From an uncultured Actinomycetes bacterium (GTDB taxonomy: Bacteria; Actinomycetota; Acidimicrobiia; Acidimicrobiales; RAAP-2), in assembly GCA_903860915.1 (NCBI GenBank), contig CAIOSJ010000025.1, positions 1 to 64,000 on the forward strand: a stretch of DNA of 64,000 nt, read 5' to 3'. Position 1 is the stretch's first letter. Each line of letters starts with the position of its first letter. This document shows positions 56,671-64,000 of this stretch, one piece after another. Made by a program: the position numbers and the translations under genes. A model generated the notes under the pieces. It searched no databases. It saw only the letters and a program-made list of their open reading frames with translations, and had not been told where the DNA came from.

Positions 56671-56755
56671 GGGTCAGTGCCCGAGCGGCCAATGGGATCT
56701 GGCTGTAAACCAGACGGCTTTGCCTACGGGGGTTCAAATCCCTCCTGGCCCACCA
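56671..56755 (+). tRNA. tRNA-Tyr (anticodon GTA)
   Basis: GGGTCAG pairs with CTGGCCC (one G-T pair). Anticodon stem TCTGG/CCAGA encloses CTGTAAA, anticodon GTA. It has a long variable arm typical of bacterial tRNA-Tyr, T-loop GTTCAAATC, discriminator A and an encoded CCA at 56753-56755. TTGACG at 56632 is a possible -35 box. Confidence 0.96.
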
Positions 56756-56841
56756 GTCAACTCAGTTCGCTGAGTTGACGACGTCCCGGTGCGAATTCCT
56801 TCATTACAGTGACCTAGGACCCAACAAAGGAAGGAGCGAAA

Positions 56842-58458
56842 GTGGTGGAGTTCCCGCGTAGCCCCCGCCGCGCCTACGTGGCCGCGGCGTCGGCTTTAGA
56901 GCGTGGGATCGCGGCGCTCGATCGTCGTTACACCCCGCTGGGTCGCTTCACGCCCGGCGACTTCACGGGTTGGAATTTTCTGTGGAAGCCAGCCCTATGG
57001 GGCTTTCTCGCGATGGTCTCTATTGTCGCCGGATGTAGTTTTTCGAACGCTCCCTTCAAACTTGAGATGGCGAAGACCTGGTTCTTCGGCGTGCCGACCC
57101 AGACCAACGTCATCTTGAGCAATAACGAAACAACGATGATCTACTCGGTCACTCTGGTCTTCGGGGGTTTGGTGTTACTGCTACGGGTGTGGTTGCGTCT
57201 CGTCGAAATTATGAAGCACCACGGTGGGGCTCCTTTCCAGAAGCTCTACTGGATCTTTCTCCTCTGGTGCGCTCCACTGCTTGTTGCGCCACCCCTCTTT
57301 TCTCGCGACGTATTTAGCTACGCCGCGCAGGGCGAGATGACGAGCCACCACCTCAGCCCCTACGTGCTCGGACCCTTTTCTCTCGGGTCGGGCCCCTACG
57401 TCAACCCGGTCGATAGTCTCTGGGGCAATACACCCGCCCCCTACGGCCCCCTCTTTCTTTCTATTGACGGCTTTTTGGTCAAGCTGGCACACCACAATCA
57501 ACTGGCCACCGTTGTTCTGCTCCGCCTCTTGGAATTCATGGCGATAGCGCTCATGGGCTGGGCCCTTCCGATGCTGGCGCGAGCGGTCGGTCGTGACCCC
57601 GGCGAAGTCTTCACTCTGGCCGCGATGAATCCCCTCGTGCTGCTCACCTTGATCGGTGGCGCCCATAATGACGCGTTGATGACCGCTCTGCTCGTTACTG
57701 GCGTAGCCTTCGCGGCCGCCAAGCGGCCCATGTGGGGTCTTTTCTTCTGCGCCTGCGCGACCGCGATTAAGGCCCCCGCCGCCCTAGGTATCGTCTACGT
57801 GGCGTGGAGTTGGCGGGGGGCTGGGGTGCCGTTGCGTCGGAGGATTACCCCGTTAATGGTCGGGGCCACCATGTCAGCCGCGGTTCTCGGCGTGACGACG
57901 CTGACGGCGGGTTTCGGTCTGGGCTGGGTGAAGAATCTCTCGACCCCGGGAACCGTGCGATCCTGGTCCGCACCCGCGACCGGTACCGGAATGGCGATTA
58001 CCGGCCTACTTCACACCATGGGCTTTGCGGTCAAGCTCTCGCCCATACTTTCAATCACCCGCGCCCTCGGACTAGCGACGGCGCTGGGCTTTGCGATGTG
58101 GCTCTTCGCTCGAGCTGACCAGCGTGGTTGGATTCGTTCTTTGGCGATATCACTGCTGGTGTTCGTGATTTTGGGACCGGTGGTCCAACCTTGGTATCTC
58201 ACGTGGGGTTTAGTCCTGCTCGCGGCTTCGTACGTGGGTCGTGAGCATTTTTGGATGCTCCTACTCTCCATCATCGCCCCCTTCATTGGTCTCCCGGGTG
58301 GTCGACAGCTCCTGGCGGGCCTGGTGCACGCAAATCTCTTTGAGATGGTGTCGGTTACTGCCATTCTCGCTGGAGTTTTCCTCGTGCCCTTAGGTCACTG
58401 GACGCAGTGGTCGTGGCCCCTTGACAGCAAGCGGGAGCCAGCCCTCGACGACTACTAG
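56842..58458 (+). CDS. mptB: MptB-like polyprenol-phosphomannose-dependent alpha-1,6-mannosyltransferase
   Basis: 538 residues from GTG 56842 behind a very good AAGGAAGGAG site. It is a GT-C protein with about thirteen membrane helices. The MptB family blocks FSRDVFSYAAQG (with the catalytic-loop Asp), NTPAPYGPLFL and NPLVLLTLIGGAHND are all present. In mycobacteria and corynebacteria MptB starts the alpha-1,6-mannan core of lipomannan, using polyprenyl-phosphomannose outside the membrane. A lipomannan-like polymer in this organism is inference. Confidence 0.85.
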   Translation: MVEFPRSPRRAYVAAASALERGIAALDRRYTPLGRFTPGDFTGWNFLWKPALWGFLAMVSIVAGCSFSNAPFKLEMAKTWFFGVPTQTNVILSNNETTMIYSVTLVFGGLVLLLRVWLRLVEIMKHHGGAPFQKLYWIFLLWCAPLLVAPPLFSRDVFSYAAQGEMTSHHLSPYVLGPFSLGSGPYVNPVDSLWGNTPAPYGPLFLSIDGFLVKLAHHNQLATVVLLRLLEFMAIALMGWALPMLARAVGRDPGEVFTLAAMNPLVLLTLIGGAHNDALMTALLVTGVAFAAAKRPMWGLFFCACATAIKAPAALGIVYVAWSWRGAGVPLRRRITPLMVGATMSAAVLGVTTLTAGFGLGWVKNLSTPGTVRSWSAPATGTGMAITGLLHTMGFAVKLSPILSITRALGLATALGFAMWLFARADQRGWIRSLAISLLVFVILGPVVQPWYLTWGLVLLAASYVGREHFWMLLLSIIAPFIGLPGGRQLLAGLVHANLFEMVSVTAILAGVFLVPLGHWTQWSWPLDSKREPALDDY

Positions 58459-58985
58459 CTCCGCTCGCTAATCACGTGCTGATACTCAACGACGTCGAGC
58501 CAGCGGCCGTGCTTGCGGCCTACCTCGATTTCCGTTCCGACCAGGGTAAATCCACAGCGCTCGTGCAATTGAATGGACGCTTGGTTGTCGCCCACAATGC
58601 GGGCGATCAGCGAGTGGAAGCCGGACTGACCGGCGAGAGCGATGAGGTCGAGTAGGAGTTTTTCCCCGACGCGCCGCCCGCGAGCCTGTCGGTGGACGTA
58701 GACAGAATTTTCGACGGTGGTGGCGTAGGCCGGTCGCTCGCGAAAAGTGCTGACCGAGGCGAAGCCCAGAATTTTCTCCTCGCGAGCACCACTTTCGCCC
58801 AGATCGTCGTCGTCATTCACGGCAACTAAGCAGGGGTGAGTGCCCTGATGGGCAACGATCCACTCAATTTCTTCCTCGAGCGAGCGGGGCACGAGGTCAA
58901 AACTCACGGTAGTTTCGATGACTTCGGGGTTGTAGATCGCGAGGAGAGCTGAAGCGTCAGCCACCTCGACTAGGCGGGTGTACAT
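58455..58985 (-). CDS. GNAT N-acetyltransferase (phosphinothricin-acetyltransferase-like)
   Basis: 176 residues. YNPEVIETTVSFD near the start, the acetyl-CoA loop RQARGRRVGEKLL (about 95-107), the IVGDNQASIQLHERCGF block and VGRKHGRWLDVVEYQ are typical of the PAT/YncA subgroup that acetylates amino acids or related amines. It is convergent with mptB, overlapping by 4 bp. The 235 bp before tRNA-Thr hold no gene that I can support. Confidence 0.85.
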   Translation of the reverse strand: MYTRLVEVADASALLAIYNPEVIETTVSFDLVPRSLEEEIEWIVAHQGTHPCLVAVNDDDDLGESGAREEKILGFASVSTFRERPAYATTVENSVYVHRQARGRRVGEKLLLDLIALAGQSGFHSLIARIVGDNQASIQLHERCGFTLVGTEIEVGRKHGRWLDVVEYQHVISERS

Positions 58986-59163
58986 GACGCAAGGGTACTA
59001 GGGGAAGTCCTTTGTGAGAAGAAGCGCCACCACCTAGCCTGGGATGGGGAAGACGAAGGGTCCATGTGGGGGCCACGCAGCCACGGCGACGAGTCCTGAC
59101 GAGGGCTCTGAAGAGGGCTGGGGGCAGTGCGGAGAGGGTCACCCAGCGCTCGAGCGAGGTCAG

Positions 59164-59194
59164 TTGGAAAAAGAGACCACTGTGCGAGTAAGAT
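59164..59194 (+). promoter_or_regulatory. Candidate promoter of the tRNA-Thr/tRNA-Met/rpmG transcript
   Basis: TTGGAA (59164-59169) and TAAGAT (59189-59194) are separated by 19 bp and end 27 bp before tRNA-Thr. The spacing is one or two bases long for a housekeeping sigma promoter, so this is tentative. Confidence 0.35.
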
Positions 59195-59221
59195 TCCACG
59201 TCGCGCCGAAATTGGCGTTGC

Positions 59222-59293
<72 letters not shown>

Positions 59294-59298
59294 CGCCA

Positions 59299-59375
59299 GG
59301 CGGCGTAGCTCAGGTGGTTAGAGCACACGGCTCATAATCGTGGTGTCGCGGGTTCGACTCCCGCCGCCGCTACCA
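59299..59375 (+). tRNA. tRNA-Met (anticodon CAT)
   Basis: GGCGGCG pairs with CGCCGCT (first pair G-T). Anticodon loop CTCATAA gives CAT. The first pair is formed and the anticodon stem lacks the three G-C pairs of initiator tRNA, so this is an elongator (or an Ile2 precursor, less likely). Discriminator A and an encoded CCA at 59373-59375. It lies 5 bp after tRNA-Thr. Confidence 0.9.
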
Positions 59376-59447
59376 GGCGGACTCCTCGGAGTCCAGGTTG
59401 TAACTGCAGTGTGAAGGTTTTTAGGAAAGCAGTACGAGGAGACAACG

Positions 59448-59612
59448 ATGGCCAAGAATGAGAAGCGCATCCAGGTGACCCTGGCGTGTGAAGAGTGCAA
59501 GCGACGTAACTACATCACGATGAAGAACAAGGTCAACGACCGTGAGCGCATCGAGATGAACAAGTTTTGTCGCTGGGATCGTAAGCACACGACCCACAAG
59601 GAGACACGCTAA
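59448..59612 (+). CDS. rpmG: 50S ribosomal protein L33
   Basis: A 54-residue protein starting [17 protein letters not shown], with the CxxC pair (Cys14, Cys17) and FCRWDRKH near the end. It is the usual L33 of the zinc-containing type, with only the third cysteine kept at the second knuckle, as in Bacillus RpmGA. ATG 59448 is preceded by GAGGAGA. Its place between tRNA-Met and tRNA-Trp, before secE, is the common actinobacterial order. Confidence 0.95.
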   Translation: MAKNEKRIQVTLACEECKRRNYITMKNKVNDRERIEMNKFCRWDRKHTTHKETR

Positions 59613-59642
59613 AAGACCCCTCCCCTCGGGGTGGTAGTCTTT
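59612..59642 (+). terminator. Candidate terminator after rpmG
   Basis: AAAGAC (59612-59617) pairs with GTCTTT (59637-59642), with an inner ACCCC/GGGGT stem. It starts at the last base of the stop codon. The tract after the stem is short, so readthrough into tRNA-Trp is possible. Confidence 0.5.
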
Positions 59643-59681
59643 GTGACCCTGACGCTCGGTGCTGTTACGGCGCCGCGTTAT

Positions 59682-59754
59682 AGGGCAGTAGCTCAATTGG
59701 CAGAGCACCGGTCTCCAAAACCGGGGGTTGGGGGTTCAAATCCCTCCTGCCCTG
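59682..59754 (+). tRNA. tRNA-Trp (anticodon CCA)
   Basis: AGGGCAG pairs with CTGCCCT. Anticodon stem CCGGT/ACCGG encloses CTCCAAA, anticodon CCA. T-loop GTTCAAATC, discriminator G; the CCA tail is not encoded. It directly precedes secE, as in most actinobacteria. Confidence 0.96.
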
Positions 59755-59805
59755 CTCGAGGCTTGTCCTCATTTGCAGTAGGGAAGTAACGACAGAAGAC
59801 ATGAG

Positions 59806-60105
59806 ATGAACCGCGAAACGAAGCGAATGATGAAGAAGCAGGGCCAGGGTGATGCGGAAGGCAACGCCCCAGCTCGTCGCGCCACGTCACCGCAGGACGT
59901 CCAACGTCGTCGTACGCAGCGCGTCAGCATGGGCCAGTTCTTTACCGAAGTTCGTGATGAAATGCGCCAAGTCGCGTGGCCCTCACGTCCGGAAGTTATT
60001 AACTACACCACCATCGTGGTCTTCGTTCTTATTTTTATGTCGCTATTCATCTTCGGGCTTGGTTACGGATTTTCCAAGTTCGTTACGTTCCTCTTCAACA
60101 AGTAA
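59806..60105 (+). CDS. secE: Preprotein translocase subunit SecE
   Basis: 99 residues: a basic, Gln/Arg-rich N-terminal extension of about 40, then FFTEVRDEMRQVAWPSRPEV (44-63) and one transmembrane helix (about 68-92). SecE clamps SecY in the translocon. The single-helix form with a long charged N-terminus is the actinobacterial type. nusG starts 9 bp downstream. Confidence 0.95.
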   Translation: MNRETKRMMKKQGQGDAEGNAPARRATSPQDVQRRRTQRVSMGQFFTEVRDEMRQVAWPSRPEVINYTTIVVFVLIFMSLFIFGLGYGFSKFVTFLFNK

Positions 60106-60114
60106 GGCCAGTAC

Positions 60115-60771
60115 ATGACTGACTCAGACATCACTGAAATTGACCTCGAGACTGCGACTGGTGACGTCGTAATTTTCGAAGAAGAGTACGACGACGAGCC
60201 CATCGTCGAATCAGCCTTCGACCGTCCAGGTCGTTGGTACGTGGTGCACACTTTCGCCGGTCACGAAGCCAAGGTCGTAGCCAGTTTGCGCAACATCATC
60301 ATCTCGCGAGAACTCACCGAATACATCCACGAGATCTACATTCCCGAAGAGGACGTCACCGAGTTCAAGAGTGGCAAGAAGGCCACTGTCTCTAAGAAGA
60401 TGTTCCCGAGCTACGTCCTCATTCGTTGCGAGAACGACCCCGACATCTTCTACGCGATCGCCTCGACCCCTGGGGTGACCGGCTTCGTTGGTCCCGAAAA
60501 GACTAAGCCCACCCCACTATCGCGTCGTGAAGTGGACAACATCATTCGCCCCATTATCGAAGGCGTGGAGCAGCCGCAGGTCAAGCGCCGCGGGCCGACC
60601 CACGAGTTCGAAATCAACGACACCGTCCAGATTAAGTCTGGGCCGTTCGCCACCTTCTCCGGCCACGTGGCCGAGATCAATGAAGACCAGCTCAAGGTGA
60701 AGGTCCTCGTGGATATCTTCGGCCGCGAAACACCGGTTGAGTTGGACTTCACCCAAGTAACGAAACTTTAG
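60115..60771 (+). CDS. nusG: Transcription termination/antitermination protein NusG
   Basis: 218 residues. An acidic N-terminal extension (about 1-40, rich in Asp/Glu) is typical of actinobacteria. The NGN domain has RWYVVHTFAGHEAKV (39-53) and MFPSYVLIRC, and the KOW domain is at about 165-215 (VQIKSGPFATFSG). It binds RNA polymerase and couples it to Rho or the ribosome. The secE-nusG pair leads into rplK 25 bp later. Confidence 0.96.
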   Translation: MTDSDITEIDLETATGDVVIFEEEYDDEPIVESAFDRPGRWYVVHTFAGHEAKVVASLRNIIISRELTEYIHEIYIPEEDVTEFKSGKKATVSKKMFPSYVLIRCENDPDIFYAIASTPGVTGFVGPEKTKPTPLSRREVDNIIRPIIEGVEQPQVKRRGPTHEFEINDTVQIKSGPFATFSGHVAEINEDQLKVKVLVDIFGRETPVELDFTQVTKL

Positions 60772-60796
60772 AGAGAACGCAGGTTAAGGAGACATC

Positions 60797-61222
60797 ATGG
60801 CGAAGCGCATAACCGCCGTAGTAAAGATTCAGCTCAACGCGGGTGGGGCAACCCCCGCGCCACCAGTGGGTACCGCGCTCGGGCCCCACGGTATTCAGAC
60901 CATGGAGTTCTGCAAGCAGTACAACGCAGCGACCGAGGCGATGAAGGGTACGGTTATACCGGTTGAAATTTCAATCTACGAAGACCGCTCCTTCACCTTC
61001 GTTCTGAAGACCCCGCCGACCCCGGTGCTCCTGCGTCAGGCCGCTGGCGTCGAAAAGGGCGCCCACACCGCTGGTCGTGAGACGGTGGCGTCGGTGACGA
61101 TGGACCAAGTCGAAGAAATTGCTAAGACCAAGTTGCAAGACCTCAACACTGATGACCTCGAGATGGCGAAGCTGCAAGTTGCTGGCACCGCGCGCTCCAT
61201 GGGCATTTCAGTGAAGGGATAG
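60797..61222 (+). CDS. rplK: 50S ribosomal protein L11
   Basis: 141 residues, full length: [19 protein letters not shown] (about 11-29), FCKQYNAAT, and the C-terminal rRNA-binding domain ending [11 protein letters not shown]. It forms the GTPase-associated centre and is the thiopeptide target. A GGAG site precedes the ATG. It is co-transcribed with rplA 11 bp downstream. Confidence 0.97.
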   Translation: MAKRITAVVKIQLNAGGATPAPPVGTALGPHGIQTMEFCKQYNAATEAMKGTVIPVEISIYEDRSFTFVLKTPPTPVLLRQAAGVEKGAHTAGRETVASVTMDQVEEIAKTKLQDLNTDDLEMAKLQVAGTARSMGISVKG

Positions 61223-61233
61223 GAAGAGAGATC

Positions 61234-61950
61234 ATGAAGCACGGAAAGAACTACAACAACGCGTCGGCACAGGTGAACCCGGAAGAGTTCCTCAGCGTGA
61301 TCGAAGCGGTTTCCAAGGTCAAGACCGTTTCGACGGCCAAGTTTGACGAGACCGTCGAGCTGGCCTGTCGTTTGGGCGTGGACCCTCGTAAGGCGGAGCA
61401 AATCGTTCGTGGCACCCTGTCGCTGCCGTCGGGCACTGGAAAGACCAACCGGGTTGCCGTGTTCGCATCGGGTGAGGCCGCTCAGGCCGCGCGTGACGCG
61501 GGTGCGGATCACGTGGGCGCCGAGGATCTCGTCGCCCAGGTGGCTGGTGGATTCCTCGATTTCGACATTGCCATCGCTACTCCCGACATGATGGGCCAAG
61601 TCGGTGGCCTGGGTCGAGTACTCGGACCGCGTGGACTGATGCCCAACCCTAAGACCGGCACCGTCACCATGGACGTGGCGAAGGCCGTTGGCGAATTCAA
61701 GGGTGGACGCGTGGAGTACCGCACCGACAAGGTCGGCAACATCCACATTCGCGTCGGTAAGGTCTCGTTTAGCCGCGAGGATCTAGCCCGCAACGTGCAA
61801 GCCGTCATTGACGAGCTCTTTCGTGTGAAGCCGGCCAGTTCCAAGGGCCGCTACCTCATCAGCGCGACTGTGTCGTCCACTATGGGCCCTGGCGTCAAGA
61901 TCGACACCGTACGGGCCCGTGAGTCGGAAGAAATTCTGGTTTCGGCCTAA
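61234..61950 (+). CDS. rplA: 50S ribosomal protein L1
   Basis: 238 residues, complete: [19 protein letters not shown], the central [14 protein letters not shown] (about 128-141) and C-terminal [16 protein letters not shown]. It forms the L1 stalk and in many bacteria represses its own operon by binding the mRNA. The next 219 bp are a leader with no gene. Confidence 0.97.
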   Translation: MKHGKNYNNASAQVNPEEFLSVIEAVSKVKTVSTAKFDETVELACRLGVDPRKAEQIVRGTLSLPSGTGKTNRVAVFASGEAAQAARDAGADHVGAEDLVAQVAGGFLDFDIAIATPDMMGQVGGLGRVLGPRGLMPNPKTGTVTMDVAKAVGEFKGGRVEYRTDKVGNIHIRVGKVSFSREDLARNVQAVIDELFRVKPASSKGRYLISATVSSTMGPGVKIDTVRARESEEILVSA

Positions 61951-62036
61951 GCGCTTTTGACGGAGGGCAACCTTCGCCACTAGCATTCATCGTCTGCACA
62001 GTTTTCGGGTGCGCAAGATTTGAAGAGAACGCCGTA

Positions 62037-62131
62037 GACATCCGGTGCGGGAAACCGCTGAAAGAGTTGAGAAACTCGCCCGACGAGGTTGTTCGAGTGT
62101 GGCTAACGCCACTGCTCGATCACTGGATGTC
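62037..62131 (+). promoter_or_regulatory. Ribosomal protein L10 leader
   Basis: GACATCCGGTG (62037-62047) pairs with CACTGGATGTC (62121-62131), with one mismatch, closing a multi-branched RNA between rplA and rplJ. This is the position and shape of the L10 leader, which binds the L10-(L7/L12) complex to repress translation. A second hairpin, GCCCG/CGGGC at 62136-62148, lies just before the AAGGAGC ribosome site of rplJ. The stretch 61951-62036 holds nothing else that I recognise. Confidence 0.75.
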
Positions 62132-62169
62132 AACGGCCCGTATCGGGCGGTATCCGGTCAAGGAGCAGT

Positions 62170-62892
62170 ATGAGCAAGATCAACAACAGCAAGGTCGCGG
62201 TTATCGACGACGTGCGGGCCAAGGTTGCCGAAACCCCAACGGTCGTCGCCACCGAATACCGTGGACTCACGGTGGCTGAAATTTCCAACCTTCGTAAGAC
62301 CCTTCGGGCTGCGGGTGCGGACTACAAGGTTTTGAAGAACACCCTGGTCAAGCGGGCTATTAGCGGAACCCAGAGTGAGCCCCTGACGGAATTTCTGACG
62401 GGTCCGACGGCCGTTGCCTTCGTCAATGGTGACATCTCGGCCGTGGCCAAGATTCTTCGTGACTTCGCCAAGACGACCCCCACGCTGGTTCTCAAGGGTG
62501 GCGTGCTCGACGGACGCGCCCTGTCGGTTCAGGACCTGCGGGCCCTTGCTGACCTCCCGAGCCGCGACATTCTGCTCGCGCAGATCGCGGGCATGCTCGC
62601 TTCACCACTACGCACCATGGCGGGCCTCATGAAGGCCGTGCCGCAAAACTTCGCCTACGGCCTGTCAGCCCTCCTGGACGCGAAGGGCGGCCCCGTGGCC
62701 GTTGCCGAGCCCGTGGTGGACGAGGTCGCCGAGACTCCGGTCGGGGTTGAGGACGCCGTGGAAGCGGCGAGCGACGACACCGCAACCGAGGTTGCGGAGG
62801 TCGAGGTTGAAGCGGAGGCTGAACTAGCCACCGCGGAAGCCGAACCCAGTGCTGAAGTCGATGAGACTCCCGCCGCCGAACCGGCCGAATAA
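62170..62892 (+). CDS. rplJ: 50S ribosomal protein L10 with acidic C-terminal tail
   Basis: 240 residues, against about 170-175 in most bacteria. Residues 1-175 are ordinary L10: VATEYRGLTVAEI, LVKRAI, GPTAVAF and the helix that binds L7/L12 dimers. The last 64 or so residues, from VAEPVVDEVAE onward, are an Ala/Glu/Val-rich tail with about 17 Glu, 5 Asp and no Lys or Arg. It anchors the stalk; the tail is extra and of unknown use. Likely controlled by the L10 leader upstream. Confidence 0.96.
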   Translation: MSKINNSKVAVIDDVRAKVAETPTVVATEYRGLTVAEISNLRKTLRAAGADYKVLKNTLVKRAISGTQSEPLTEFLTGPTAVAFVNGDISAVAKILRDFAKTTPTLVLKGGVLDGRALSVQDLRALADLPSRDILLAQIAGMLASPLRTMAGLMKAVPQNFAYGLSALLDAKGGPVAVAEPVVDEVAETPVGVEDAVEAASDDTATEVAEVEVEAEAELATAEAEPSAEVDETPAAEPAE

Positions 62893-62937
62893 CCGCAGTA
62901 GATAAAAAAATCAAAAGGAAATAGGAAAGGAAGCACC

Positions 62938-63327
62938 ATGGCTGGATCATTGACCAAGGAGCAGATTCTTGACGGGATTGCCGAGTTGTCGGTAATTGAG
63001 TTGAGCGAGTTGCTTAAGGAATTCGAAGAGAAGTTTGGCGTTACTGCCGCTGCCCCCGCCGCTGTTGCTGCGGCCCCGGCAGCCGGTGGCGGTGCCGCTG
63101 AGGCCGTTGAGGAGAAGTCGGACTTTGACGTCATCCTCACCAGTGCCGGCGACAAGAAGATCGGCGTCATCAAGGAAGTACGTACCTTGACGAACCTCGG
63201 TCTGAAGGAAGCTAAGGACCTCGTAGATGGTGCTCCGACGCCGGTTTTGGAGAAGGTTTCCAAGGCTGACGCCGAGAAGGCAAAGGCTGCCCTCGAGGCC
63301 GCTGGCGCTACCGTCGAACTTAAGTAG
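62938..63327 (+). CDS. rplL: 50S ribosomal protein L7/L12
   Basis: 129 residues: the N-terminal dimerisation helices ([19 protein letters not shown]), an Ala/Pro/Gly hinge (about 40-58) and the C-terminal factor-binding domain with [20 protein letters not shown] and a terminal GATVELK. It recruits translational GTPases. An AGGAAAGGAAG site precedes the ATG. Confidence 0.97.
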   Translation: MAGSLTKEQILDGIAELSVIELSELLKEFEEKFGVTAAAPAAVAAAPAAGGGAAEAVEEKSDFDVILTSAGDKKIGVIKEVRTLTNLGLKEAKDLVDGAPTPVLEKVSKADAEKAKAALEAAGATVELK

Positions 63328-63341
63328 TTCCCAGGCGCTCA

Positions 63342-63373
63342 CTTCTGGGGGTGGGAAACACCACCCCCAGAAG
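63342..63373 (+). other. 13-bp hairpin between rplL and rpoB
   Basis: CTTCTGGGGGTGG (63342-63354) pairs perfectly with CCACCCCCAGAAG (63361-63373) around a six-base loop, 14 bp after the rplL stop. No U-tract follows, so it is a partial terminator or an RNase III processing site, as known between rplL and rpoB in Escherichia coli. Confidence 0.65.
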
Positions 63374-63391
63374 CACATGCGCTGAGAATGC

Positions 63392-63421
63392 TTGACGTCG
63401 AGTAGTCGTGGTGTCTATGGT
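63392..63421 (+). promoter_or_regulatory. Candidate rpoB promoter
   Basis: TTGACG (63392-63397) and TATGGT (63416-63421) with an 18-bp spacer. It lies after the strong hairpin and would allow rpoB to be transcribed separately from the ribosomal genes. The rest of the spacer to 63611 has no gene. Confidence 0.4.
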
Positions 63422-63448
63422 CTCGACCTAGGCACGACGTTGCCGGGC

Positions 63449-63507
63449 GTTTCTCGACTATCGAGAGGCGCTATTTGCGTATAACCCACAACACGATGTA
63501 GTGTTGT
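63449..63507 (+). other. Two further hairpins in the rpoB leader
   Basis: TCTCGA/TCGAGA (63452-63466) with a 3-base loop, and ACAACAC/GTGTTGT (63488-63507) with a 6-base loop followed by TTCTTCG. The second could be a weak attenuator. Both lie within 165 bp of the rpoB start. Confidence 0.45.
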
Positions 63508-63611
63508 TTCTTCGTGTCCTCGCCCTCTATCTCGCCATGCGTGAAGGTGAGTGAGGCCACACCCGCAGTAAAAATCTGTAGCAGCCACCCACTCACACGG
63601 AGGATTGACGG

Positions 63612-64000
<389 letters not shown>

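Noticed and set aside
58986..59221. RNase P RNA or another structured RNA before tRNA-Thr
   Set aside because: The G-rich stretch lacks the conserved RNase P core sequences and has no long-range pairing that I could find.

Overview
The window looks like a chromosomal segment of an actinobacterium (Actinomycetota), most plausibly of the class Acidimicrobiia. The phylum call rests on the acyl-CoA carboxylase beta/epsilon gene pair, an MptB-like mannosyltransferase, a MarP-like CvpA-trypsin protease, frequent GTG/TTG starts, moderately high GC, and the chromosomal order tRNA-rpmG-tRNA-Trp-secE-nusG-rplK-rplA-rplJ-rplL-rpoB. The class is an inference. I saw no insertion sequence, prophage, plasmid gene or CRISPR array.

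Layout. 1-8900: the end of a large repeat-rich fibronectin-III surface protein, a DUF3445 haem oxygenase-like protein, a secreted GH3 glycosidase, a phosphoesterase, a secreted HNH-like protein, an acyl-CoA dehydrogenase and a nitrobindin-like protein. 8995-17505: envelope proteins (DUF4012, a peptidoglycan-binding protein, a lipoprotein, a MarP-like protease), an unusual aldehyde dehydrogenase and GabT. 17657-21300: a MacB-type ABC exporter, then a duplicated module of about 380 bp built around two tRNA-Ser genes that flank tadA. 21381-25766: SRP RNA, dnaX, recR, uppP and a CPBP protease.

26349-36834 is a carbon-metabolism region: thiolase, crotonyl-CoA carboxylase/reductase, methyl/ethylmalonyl-CoA epimerase, propionyl-CoA carboxylase beta and epsilon, ethylmalonyl-CoA mutase, 3-hydroxybutyryl-CoA dehydrogenase and an SDR. 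Together these make most of the upper ethylmalonyl-CoA pathway. Within this block an S-box (SAM) riboswitch sits directly upstream of a gene I do not recognise.

36967-47156 is housekeeping: SPFH protein, two cyclophilins, lysC-asd, PhoU, RmuC, citrate synthase and TesB. 47203-58458 is an envelope polysaccharide region: acyltransferase, polytopic membrane protein, a GT2-GT4 fusion, a second GT2, GH1, GtrA and MptB, with YajQ and tRNA-Tyr. 59222-64000 is the translation/transcription cluster, with an L10 leader before rplJ, an acidic tail on L10, and a hairpin-rich spacer before rpoB, which runs off the right edge.

The observations I rate highest are the S-box switch whose P1 helix contains the Shine-Dalgarno sequence of an unknown gene, and the duplicated tRNA-Ser modules that carry the conserved coding-like tail of an otherwise lost gene.
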